Origin: Candidatus Multivorans thiocomprendens
GTDB taxonomy: Bacteria > Acidobacteriota > Thermoanaerobaculia > Multivoradales > Multivoraceae
NCBI GenBank assembly: GCA_027493375.1
Contig: JAPVWO010000247.1
Coordinates: forward strand, 1-62,899
DNA: 62,899 nucleotides
Direction of reading: 5' to 3'
Shown here piece by piece: positions 9,013 through 15,707 of this stretch. Positions within the stretch are counted from its first letter, which is position 1. Every line of letters begins with the position of its first letter. Under the pieces are notes generated by a model. The model was not told where the DNA came from and ran no database searches. It was given only the letters and a program-made list of their open reading frames with translations. The position numbers and the translations under genes are program-made.

Positions 9013-9798
9013 ATGAGCGACGGCGGTCCGGGCAACGGCGAATTGACGGTGGCGATCGGTGACGACCTGGTCGCCGAGATCGAGATCCACCGGCCGCCCA
9101 ACAACTTCTTCGATCTCGACCTGATCGGCGAACTGGCCACGGTGATCGGAGAACTCGACGAACGGGACGACTGCCGCGCGGCCGTGCTCTGCTCGGAGGG
9201 CAAGCACTTCTGCGCCGGCGCGAACCTGAACGCGCGGCGGGATGCGACCGGCGACGGCGGCGAGCGCCACCTCTACGACGAGGCGGTTCGCCTGTTCGAC
9301 ACGAAGACCCCGATCGTGGCCGCCGTCCAGGGCGCCGCGGTCGGCGGCGGTCTGGGGCTGGCGCTGATGCCGGACTTTCGCGTGGCCTGTCCCGAAGCGC
9401 GCTTCTCCGCCAACTTCGCCCGCCTGGGCTTCGTCCAGGGTTTCGGCCTGACCGTGACCCTGCCGCGCCTGGTCGGCCGCCAGCGGGCGATGGAGATGTT
9501 CTACACCGGCCGCCGGGTCAAGGGCGAGGAGGCGCACCGAATCGGTCTCTGCGACGACCTCGTGCCACTGGACCAGATTCGTGCACGTGCCCGGAAGCTC
9601 GCCGGGGAGATAGCGGTTTCGGCGCCGCTCGCGGTGCGTTCGATCCGGGAGATGATGCGGGGACGGCTGGCGGCGGAGATCCGCGGCGCCACGGACCACG
9701 AAAAGGCGGAACAGAACCGGCTGCGGCAGACCGCGGACTTCGCTGAAGGCGTGCGTGCCATGACGGAGCGGCGCCCGCCGCGGTTCGTCGGCGCTTGA
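9013..9798 (+). CDS. Crotonase-superfamily protein (enoyl-CoA hydratase/isomerase fold) lacking both hydratase glutamates
   Basis: The 261 residues have the crotonase fold: oxyanion-hole segments KHFCAGANL (about 64-72) and QGAAVGGGLGLAL (106-118), and a C-terminal helical trimerisation part. ATG 9013 follows GAGGAG. Compared with rat enoyl-CoA hydratase from memory, the first catalytic glutamate (GGGCELA) aligns with Gly115 and the second (QPEI) with Phe135. Classical water addition to enoyl-CoA is therefore unlikely, and another CoA-thioester reaction (isomerase, hydrolase, decarboxylase or unknown) is more plausible. No beta-oxidation genes are adjacent. The gene ends 6 bp from the convergent feoB. 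Confidence 0.85.
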   Translation: MSDGGPGNGELTVAIGDDLVAEIEIHRPPNNFFDLDLIGELATVIGELDERDDCRAAVLCSEGKHFCAGANLNARRDATGDGGERHLYDEAVRLFDTKTPIVAAVQGAAVGGGLGLALMPDFRVACPEARFSANFARLGFVQGFGLTVTLPRLVGRQRAMEMFYTGRRVKGEEAHRIGLCDDLVPLDQIRARARKLAGEIAVSAPLAVRSIREMMRGRLAAEIRGATDHEKAEQNRLRQTADFAEGVRAMTERRPPRFVGA

Positions 9799-9804
9799 CG
9801 GGAA

Positions 9805-11733
9805 TCAGGCGCCGGCCGCCGAGGCGAGGACGAAGGTCAGCCAGGCGCTCAGCCAGGCCAGGCCGTTCATGTACGCGAACGTGAAGGCGGGCCATCGCCA
9901 ACCCCCGGTCTCACGTCGGATCACGGCCAGCGTCGACATGCACTGCATGGCGAAGGCGAAGTAGACCAGCAGGGCCAGCGCCGAAGGGCGCGACAGGAGC
10001 GGCGGCGCGCCGCCTTCCCCGCTGCCCGCAAGCAGGACGCCGAGGCCCTCCCCGTCCTCTCCCTCGTGGGCGTAGATCTGCGCCAGGGTGGCAACCATCA
10101 CTTCGCGGGCCGCCTGCGAGGCGACCAGGCCCACGTTGATCCGCCAGTCGAAGTCCATGGGCGCGAAGACGGGCTCCAGCAGCCGCCCGGCGGAAGCCGC
10201 GTAGCTCCCCTCCAGAACCGCCCGCTGGTTCTCCGTCACGGAAAGTTGAGGGTCGGCCGGACGCCGTGGCAGGTTGAGCAGGAACCAGAGGACGACGCTG
10301 GCGGCCAGGATGATCGTGCCGGCCCGGCGCAGGAACAGCTTCGCCCGGTCCCAGACGCCGAGAGCGATGTCGCTCGGCCGTGGCAACCGGTAGGGCGGCA
10401 GTTCGAGGTAGAACGGCAACGTGGCGCCGCGCAGCAGACCGCGCTTGAACACGGCAGCCGACAGCAACGCGGCCCCGGTGCCCAGGAAGTAGAGGCCCGT
10501 CAGCGTGAGCCCCTGCCAGGTGAAGGGGCCGAACACCGGATCGGCTGGGATGAACGCCGCGATCAGCAGGATGTAGACGGGCAGCCGGGCCGAGCAGGTC
10601 GCGAATGGAGCGACCAGGATCGTCGTCAGCCGATCGCGCGGCGACGGGATCGTTCGGGTCGCCATGATGCCGGGCACGGCACAGGCATAGGAGGACAGCA
10701 GGGCGATGAAGCAGCGGCCCTCCAGTCCGACCCAACCCATCACGCGATCCACGACGAACGCGGCCCGGGCCATGTAGCCGCAGGCTTCCAGGAACAGGAT
10801 GACCGTGAACAGGAGCACGATCTGCGGGAGAAAGACGATCACCGCGCCGACACCGCGGATCACGCCGTCGGCGAGAAGCCGGGTGAGCGCCGTGTCCGGC
10901 AGCGTCGCCAGGACCCGGTCGGCGAGCCCGTCCATGAACCCGGACAGGAAGTCCATGGCGGGAGTGGCCCAGGTGAAGATGGCCTGGAAGAAGAACGCCA
11001 CGAAGGCCAGAAAGACCGCCGAGCCGATGGCCGGGTGAAGCAGGAAGCGGTCCAGGCGCCGGGTCCAGCGATTCGGTTCCGGGGCCTGCCGGCGGCAGGC
11101 GCCCAGAACGTCGCTCGCCCAGCCGAACCGGTCCTCCGGCGTCTTCGCCTCCGCACCGTGCAGCAGGCCGGGACTCGGGGTCCAGTCCCAGGACGAGCTG
11201 ACCAACGTGCCGAGATCGTCGATGCCGAGACCGCGGTTGCCGACCACTCCAACCACCGGCACGCCGAGTTCCTCCTCGAGTTCCTTCAGGTCGATCTCGC
11301 CGTGTCGCGCCTTCAGTTCGTCAATCATCGTCAAGGCGACACAGACCGGAAGGCCCAGGCCGGCGGCCTCGGCCAGGAGAGGCAAACCCCGTTCGATCGT
11401 CGTGGAGTCGACGACCACCACGACGCCGTCCGGCGGCGCCTCGCCGAAACCTCCCGCGAGCACCTGGACCGCGACCGTCTCGTCTTCCGACTGCGGCTGC
11501 AAGCTGTAGACGCCGGGCAGGTCGATCAGCCGGACATCGTCGGCCCCGAATCTTCGCTGGAGGTCGCCCTCGCGGCGGTCGACCGTGACACCCGGATAGT
11601 TCCCCGCCTTGGCCCGATGCCCGGTGAGGGCGTTGAACAGGGTCGTCTTGCCCGAGTTCGGCGCCCCCAGGATCGCGACACGCCCCGGCCGCTTCGGGGG
11701 CACGCTCGGTCGCAGCCGAACCAGTGCGGTCAT
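9805..11733 (-). CDS. feoB: Ferrous iron transporter FeoB
   Basis: FeoB imports Fe(II) across the inner membrane using an N-terminal G domain. The 642-residue protein has G1 GAPNSGKT (23-30), G2 GVTVDRREG, G3 DLPGVYSL and a G4 position reading TMID (135-138) instead of the usual NxxD. The membrane part carries the two Gate motifs with LLSSYACAVPGIMATRTI and FATCSARLPVYILL. At 642 residues it is shorter than the roughly 770 of the E. coli protein, mainly in the linker and tail. ATG 11733 overlaps the feoA stop as ATGA, so translation is probably coupled. Confidence 0.95.
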   Translation of the reverse strand: MTALVRLRPSVPPKRPGRVAILGAPNSGKTTLFNALTGHRAKAGNYPGVTVDRREGDLQRRFGADDVRLIDLPGVYSLQPQSEDETVAVQVLAGGFGEAPPDGVVVVVDSTTIERGLPLLAEAAGLGLPVCVALTMIDELKARHGEIDLKELEEELGVPVVGVVGNRGLGIDDLGTLVSSSWDWTPSPGLLHGAEAKTPEDRFGWASDVLGACRRQAPEPNRWTRRLDRFLLHPAIGSAVFLAFVAFFFQAIFTWATPAMDFLSGFMDGLADRVLATLPDTALTRLLADGVIRGVGAVIVFLPQIVLLFTVILFLEACGYMARAAFVVDRVMGWVGLEGRCFIALLSSYACAVPGIMATRTIPSPRDRLTTILVAPFATCSARLPVYILLIAAFIPADPVFGPFTWQGLTLTGLYFLGTGAALLSAAVFKRGLLRGATLPFYLELPPYRLPRPSDIALGVWDRAKLFLRRAGTIILAASVVLWFLLNLPRRPADPQLSVTENQRAVLEGSYAASAGRLLEPVFAPMDFDWRINVGLVASQAAREVMVATLAQIYAHEGEDGEGLGVLLAGSGEGGAPPLLSRPSALALLVYFAFAMQCMSTLAVIRRETGGWRWPAFTFAYMNGLAWLSAWLTFVLASAAGA

Positions 11734-11975
11734 TCGGCGACCCGATGGACCCGGATCCGCCTCGCCTCGCTGCGGCGCAGGCTCAGGAGCGCACCGCGAA
11801 GCTCGTACATCGCGGGATCGCCGAGCGGCGCCCGGCGAACGAACCGGATCGGCGCTCCGGCGCAGAAGCCGATCTCCCGGAGGCGTCTGCTGTCGGCGCC
11901 GGTGCCGGTTACCTCGGCGATTTCAAGCAACCGCTCATCGCTGGCGTCGGCCACGTCGGCCAGTGTTCGGTCCAT
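11730..11975 (-). CDS. feoA: FeoA-type SH3-like domain protein
   Basis: The 81 residues form the small SH3-like FeoA domain that supports FeoB: ERLLEIAEVTG, then RRLREIGFCAGAPIRFVRRAPLGDP and a final MYELRGALLSLRRSEARRI strand pair. It overlaps feoB by 4 bp. The ATG at 11975 has no visible Shine-Dalgarno sequence. A TACTCT hexamer lies about 14 nt upstream, so a leaderless transcript or processing from the upstream tRNA transcript is possible. No ATG, GTG or TTG in the same frame lies between this ATG and the tRNA-Leu gene that ends 57 bp upstream. Confidence 0.85.
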   Translation of the reverse strand: MDRTLADVADASDERLLEIAEVTGTGADSRRLREIGFCAGAPIRFVRRAPLGDPAMYELRGALLSLRRSEARRIRVHRVAE

Positions 11976-12032
11976 TTCGGACCGGGAGAGTACCAGTTGC
12001 CGGTCGACGTTGTCTGCGTCGTCAGGAAACCG

Positions 12033-12120
12033 TGGTGCCGGAGGCGGGATTCGAACCCGCACGCCCTCAGAGGGACGGGGGATTTTAAGTCCCCTGCGTC
12101 TGCCGTTTCGCCACTCCGGC
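12033..12120 (-). tRNA. tRNA-Leu (anticodon TAA)
   Basis: On the minus strand the acceptor GCCGGAG (from 12120) pairs with CTCCGGC. The anticodon stem GGGGA/TCCCC encloses CTTAAAA (anticodon TAA), followed by a class-II variable arm, a TTCGA T-loop and encoded ACCA. It reads UUA and UUG. It is the third tRNA of a Gly-Cys-Leu series reading toward feoA. Confidence 0.96.
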
Positions 12121-12162
12121 CCCTTCCGGTGCGAGGTGAACTCGCGCCGCGAGTCGAGGGTC

Positions 12163-12237
12163 TGGAGGCGACGGCCGGATTCGAACCGGCGAATAAGGGT
12201 TTTGCAGACCCTCGCCTTACCACTTGGCCACGTCGCC
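12163..12237 (-). tRNA. tRNA-Cys (anticodon GCA)
   Basis: Acceptor GGCGACG (from 12237) pairs with CGTCGCC. The anticodon stem AGGGT/ACCCT encloses CTGCAAA (anticodon GCA), and the T-arm GCCGGTTCGAATCCGGC and a TCCA 3' end are present. It lies in the same transcription direction as, and less than 1 kb downstream of, cysS, the synthetase that charges it. Confidence 0.96.
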
Positions 12238-12278
12238 TCGGGGGACCTCGCCGCCGGTTTCAGGCCGCATGGATCGCG

Positions 12279-12353
12279 TGGAGCGGGAAACGGGATTCGA
12301 ACCCGCGACCCCAACCTTGGCAAGGTTGTGCTCTACCACTGAGCTACTCCCGC
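12279..12353 (-). tRNA. tRNA-Gly (anticodon GCC)
   Basis: Acceptor GCGGGAG (from 12353) pairs with TTCCCGC through a terminal G-U pair. The anticodon stem CAACC/GGTTG encloses TTGCCAA (anticodon GCC), with T-loop TTCGA and an encoded TCCA end. It is the first of three tRNAs downstream of yraN. Confidence 0.96.
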
Positions 12354-12440
12354 GCCCGAGCGAACCCGGCCGTGCAACCGGCAGGCCCTGATGCGCGAGA
12401 ATACGGCCCTCGTCTCGACAGTGTCAACTCGCCGCGCCCC

Positions 12441-12857
12441 TCAGAGCCAGCTCCGGCGCCCGGCGTCGTCGACCGTGAAGGCGTCGGGATAGTGGGTGAA
12501 GGTCCAGTCCCCTTCGTCCTCCGACCAGGTCGCCGTCACGACGTCAAAGCGGCAGGGCTTCCGGCGCAAACCCGAGTGTTCAGGCTGGCACAGAAAGGCC
12601 TCCGCGGCCCGTACCACTCGTCCGCGTTTTCGGCGGTCCACGGCCGCCGCCCCGCCGCCGTATCGGGAGTCGAAGCGCGCCTTGACCTCCACGAAGCAGA
12701 GGGTGTCGCCGTCCAGTGTGATCAGGTCGAGTTCCCCGACCGGCGAGTTGAAGTTCCGCTCCAGAATCCGGTGACCTCCGGACTCGAGCAGTTTGGCTGC
12801 GGCCCGCTCGGCCTCCCCGCCGCTCAGGCGCCGCGGCGATTCCCTCCGAGCGCCCAC
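12441..12857 (-). CDS. yraN: YraN / UPF0102 family nuclease-fold protein
   Basis: The 138-residue protein carries the family core GGEAERAAAKLLESGGHRIL, ERNFNSPVGELDLITLDGDTLCFVEVKAR, with the E-(L)DL...EVK pattern of the PD-(D/E)xK/Holliday-junction-resolvase-like fold (Glu and Asp in GELDL, Glu-Lys in FVEVKAR). The biological role is unknown. A nuclease function is suggested only by fold. It starts at GTG 12857, 13 bp after the cysS stop, with GAGGGACGGA between, so it is in the cysS operon. Confidence 0.88.
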   Translation of the reverse strand: MGARRESPRRLSGGEAERAAAKLLESGGHRILERNFNSPVGELDLITLDGDTLCFVEVKARFDSRYGGGAAAVDRRKRGRVVRAAEAFLCQPEHSGLRRKPCRFDVVTATWSEDEGDWTFTHYPDAFTVDDAGRRSWL

Positions 12858-12870
12858 CGCTTTCCGTCCC

Positions 12871-14289
12871 TCAGGCCCGCTTCCAGCGGCTGCCGTCAGG
12901 CGTGTCCTCCACTACCACGCCAGCCTCGCTCAACTGGTCGCGGATGCGGTCCGCGGCAGCGAAGTTGCGGCTGGCTCTCGCGTCGCTCCGGGCCTCGACC
13001 AGGGCGTCGATCTCGGCATCGCTCAGCCCGCCCCCGGCTTCCGGGGACCCGGCCCATTCCCCCGCGTCCAGTACGGCCAGGACCTGATCGGCGCGGTCCA
13101 GGGCAGCCTGGACCCGGGCCCTGGCGCCATGTGGCAGACCGTGGTCGATGAACCCGTTCACCGCATGCACGAACGTGAAGACCGCGCCCAGCGCGGCAGC
13201 GGTGTTCAGGTCGTCGGCGAGGGCCGCCGCGAAGGCGTTTTCGAAATCGTCAGCGGCGAGATCCAGTGAAGCCGAATCGCCGTCCTTCTCCGCTTCGTGG
13301 GCGAGCCTGAAGCGCATGTCGTCGATGCGCTTCAACGCACGGCCGGCCTCCGCCAGCTTGTCGAAGGTGAAGTCCAGTTGCTGGCGGTAGTGCACCGACG
13401 CCAGCAGATAGCGGATCGACCGGGCGGGAAGGCCCCGGTCGAGAAGGTCGCCCAGGGTGTAGCAATTGCCGAGGGACTTGGACATCTTCTCGCCGTCCAC
13501 CGTCAGGTGCTCCGAGTGAAGCCAGTAGCGCGCCAGCGGACAGCAGTTGGCCGACTCGCTCTGGGCGATCTCGTTCTCGTGGTGGGGAAAGAGGTTGTCC
13601 ACGCCGCCGCAGTGGATATCGAACGTCTTGCCCAGGTACTTCTGACTCATCGCCGAGCATTCGATGTGCCATCCCGGCCGTCCCGGACCCCAGGGTGACG
13701 GCCACTCGGGTTCGCCCTCCTTCGCCCCCTTCCAGAGGACGAAATCGCGCGCATCCTGCTTGCCGTACTCGTCGCTCTGGACGCGCTGGCCGCGCCGCAC
13801 CTGATCGAGATCGATCCCCGACAGCTTTCCGTAGTCGTGGTCGGCCGCGATCCGGAAGAAGACCGAGTCGTCGGCGCGGTAGGCGTAGCCGGCCGCCAGC
13901 AGACGCTCGATCATGGCGATCATCTCGGCGACGTGTTCGGTCGCCCGCGGGTAGTGCTCTACCCGTTCCACGCGAAGGGCGGCCAGGTCCTCGAAGAACG
14001 ATTCGACATGGGGCGCGGTGAAGGCGTCGATGTCGACTTCCGCCTCGAGCGCCGCAGCGATGATCTTGTCCTCGACATCGGTGAGGTTCATCGCCTGGGT
14101 TACGCGGTAGCCGAAGAACCGGAGCGTGCGGCGGAGAATGTCCTCGAAGATGAACGTGCGCAGGTTGCCGATGTGTATCCGGTCGTAGACCGTCGGGCCG
14201 CAGGTGTAGAGCCCGACATGAGCCGGTTCGAGCGGCTCGAACTCCTGAAGGCGCCGTCCGAGGGAGTTGAAGAATTTCACGGGCTTCAT
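12871..14289 (-). CDS. cysS: Cysteinyl-tRNA synthetase
   Basis: CysS charges tRNA-Cys. The 472-residue class I synthetase shows TCGPTVYD with zinc ligand Cys30, the HIGH-type motif HIGN (39-42), further zinc-site residues (CSAMSQKYLG, CGG near 208-240) and the KMSKS loop in GEKMSKSLGN (about residue 265). The C-terminal helical anticodon-binding part ends in AADRIRDQLSEAGVVVEDTPDG. Start ATG 14289 is supported by alignment of the first strand. The downstream order yraN, tRNA-Gly, tRNA-Cys places enzyme and substrate tRNA on the same strand. Confidence 0.97.
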   Translation of the reverse strand: MKPVKFFNSLGRRLQEFEPLEPAHVGLYTCGPTVYDRIHIGNLRTFIFEDILRRTLRFFGYRVTQAMNLTDVEDKIIAAALEAEVDIDAFTAPHVESFFEDLAALRVERVEHYPRATEHVAEMIAMIERLLAAGYAYRADDSVFFRIAADHDYGKLSGIDLDQVRRGQRVQSDEYGKQDARDFVLWKGAKEGEPEWPSPWGPGRPGWHIECSAMSQKYLGKTFDIHCGGVDNLFPHHENEIAQSESANCCPLARYWLHSEHLTVDGEKMSKSLGNCYTLGDLLDRGLPARSIRYLLASVHYRQQLDFTFDKLAEAGRALKRIDDMRFRLAHEAEKDGDSASLDLAADDFENAFAAALADDLNTAAALGAVFTFVHAVNGFIDHGLPHGARARVQAALDRADQVLAVLDAGEWAGSPEAGGGLSDAEIDALVEARSDARASRNFAAADRIRDQLSEAGVVVEDTPDGSRWKRA

Positions 14290-14382
14290 CGGCGACTCGG
14301 AGCGGTCAGGCCTGAAGGAGCGACAGTAGCAACGCGCATCGATCCGGGTCCAGGTGTCGGGCCACCGGTTCGGGGATCGGAC

Positions 14383-14898
14383 TCAGAGGTCGACGACGAC
14401 GGTTCCTCCGTGCCAGTTCAGGGCCAGCCGGTCGCCGAAACTGTCGAAGGCCTCCTCGCCGCTGAAGTCGAAGCGGCCGTTGCCGTTGGCGATGGCCGTG
14501 AAGCGGGCGACGAGGATGGCGCCGCCACCCGACAGGCCGGCAACCGGTCCAAGGTGAGTAGCGCCCACGAGGAGTCGACCCGCTCCCGCCTCCCGCGCCT
14601 CCAGACTGGGGAAGACGCCCGGCCCGGGACTTTCGTAGCGAAGCAGGTCCGCCGGAAACCGGAGTTCGAAGCTCACGCCGTAAAGATCGTCGACGCCGAC
14701 GGCGTAGACCTCGATCTCGAGCGTCGACCCGCTGGCGCTACCGCGGAGAGCGATCGCGGCATCGTCGGGCGTCGCAGGCGAGAAAGCAACGCCCCTGGCG
14801 GTGACCGGATTCGCAGGAGCGGTCGGACTCCCTCCCCCACTCTCGCAGGCGGGCAGGACCATCGTGGCGAACACCGTCGCTGCCATCGGAACGCGCAC
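14383..14898 (-). CDS. Lipoprotein with a cohesin-like beta-sandwich domain
   Basis: The 171-residue product begins with a lipoprotein signal whose lipobox is LPAC, Cys18, followed by a Gly/Ser/Pro linker. Residues about 50-170 (STLEIEVYAVGVDDLYGVSFELRFPADLLRYES, then GGAILVARFTAIANGNGRFDFSGE) resemble cohesin-type domains, which share the xVYAxxV(D)DLYGxxFELRYDPxxL pattern. Its binding partner is unknown. It is probably outer-membrane anchored. It lies downstream of def on the same strand with a 24-bp gap. Confidence 0.65.
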   Translation of the reverse strand: MRVPMAATVFATMVLPACESGGGSPTAPANPVTARGVAFSPATPDDAAIALRGSASGSTLEIEVYAVGVDDLYGVSFELRFPADLLRYESPGPGVFPSLEAREAGAGRLLVGATHLGPVAGLSGGGAILVARFTAIANGNGRFDFSGEEAFDSFGDRLALNWHGGTVVVDL

Positions 14899-14922
14899 CG
14901 GTCGCGACGGACGAGAAGGGTC

Positions 14923-15450
14923 TCAGTTGCCGCCGGCGACGGCCGGTTCGAGTGACCGCAGACGGCGGAGGAAACTCCTGGCACGCTGCCGCCGCAGCCC
15001 ACGGAGACGGTCGACGAACAGGACGCCGTCCAGGTGGTCCAACTCGTGCTGGATCGCCCTCGCTTCGAGCTCGTCCGCGGCGATTTCGTACGGCTCCCCT
15101 TCCAGGTCGTGAGAGACAACGCGGACGGAGGCGGGGCGTGTGACCTGCTCCGTGAAGTCGGGAATCGACAGGCAGCCTTCCTTGTCCGTGGCGGCGCCTG
15201 CGACATCGAGGATCTCCGGGTTCACGAGCACCCGAACCGCCTCCGGATCCACGCCCGCCGTGGCATCCACCACCGCCACGCGCAATTCCACACCGACCTG
15301 GGGCGCCGCGAGGCCGACTCCGGGGGCGTCGTGCATCGTCAGGATCATGTCCTCGACCAGGCGTTTCAGATCGGAACCGAACTCCTCCACGGGCGCGCAT
15401 CGCGTCCGCAGCACCGGATCCGGGTATTGACGAATGGGAAGGACGGGCAT
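14923..15450 (-). CDS. def: Peptide deformylase
   Basis: Def removes the formyl group from nascent N-termini. The 175-residue protein has all three motifs: GVGLAAPQVG (44-53), EGCLSIPDF with metal ligand Cys93, and HELDHLDG with ligands His135 and His139 and catalytic Glu136. The length is typical of type 1B enzymes. No fmt gene is adjacent. The downstream neighbour is the cohesin-like lipoprotein. Confidence 0.96.
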   Translation of the reverse strand: MPVLPIRQYPDPVLRTRCAPVEEFGSDLKRLVEDMILTMHDAPGVGLAAPQVGVELRVAVVDATAGVDPEAVRVLVNPEILDVAGAATDKEGCLSIPDFTEQVTRPASVRVVSHDLEGEPYEIAADELEARAIQHELDHLDGVLFVDRLRGLRRQRARSFLRRLRSLEPAVAGGN

Positions 15451-15636
15451 GGGCTACGCGGCCGACGCTGGGCTGGTGGCATCATACGAAAAGGCGCCAT
15501 CCACCATTCCGGCCGTCCCCTGGAGGTGACAGGCGCGTCCCGCTCGAACCGCGCCGGTCCGCGGTGAAGACTCTCGAAGTCGCGTCGAGCGACCGGAATC
15601 GTCCGTCTCTCCGGAAACCAACGGGAATCGTCTCCC

Positions 15637-15652
15637 TGGCACGCAGTTTGCT
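15637..15652 (+). promoter_or_regulatory. Sigma-54 (RpoN) -24/-12 promoter
   Basis: TGGCACGCAGTTTGCT matches the sigma-54 consensus TGGCACG-N4-TTGC[AT] at every specified base. The expected start of transcription, about 12 nt past the GC of the -12 element, is near 15663 and gives a leader of about 45 nt before ATG 15708. The nonamer GGAATCGTC occurs twice just upstream (15595-15603 and 15624-15632, 29 bp apart). I see it directly, but enhancer-protein binding there is speculation. Confidence 0.7.
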
Positions 15653-15707
15653 GATTGCCGGAAGTGGTAGCTTCACACTGGCTCCGATTCCACAGGGGGA
15701 CCGAGAG

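Noticed and set aside
10066..12342. 758-residue plus-strand frame
   Set aside because: It is antisense to feoB and feoA and runs through two tRNA genes; composition is that of a GC-rich shadow.
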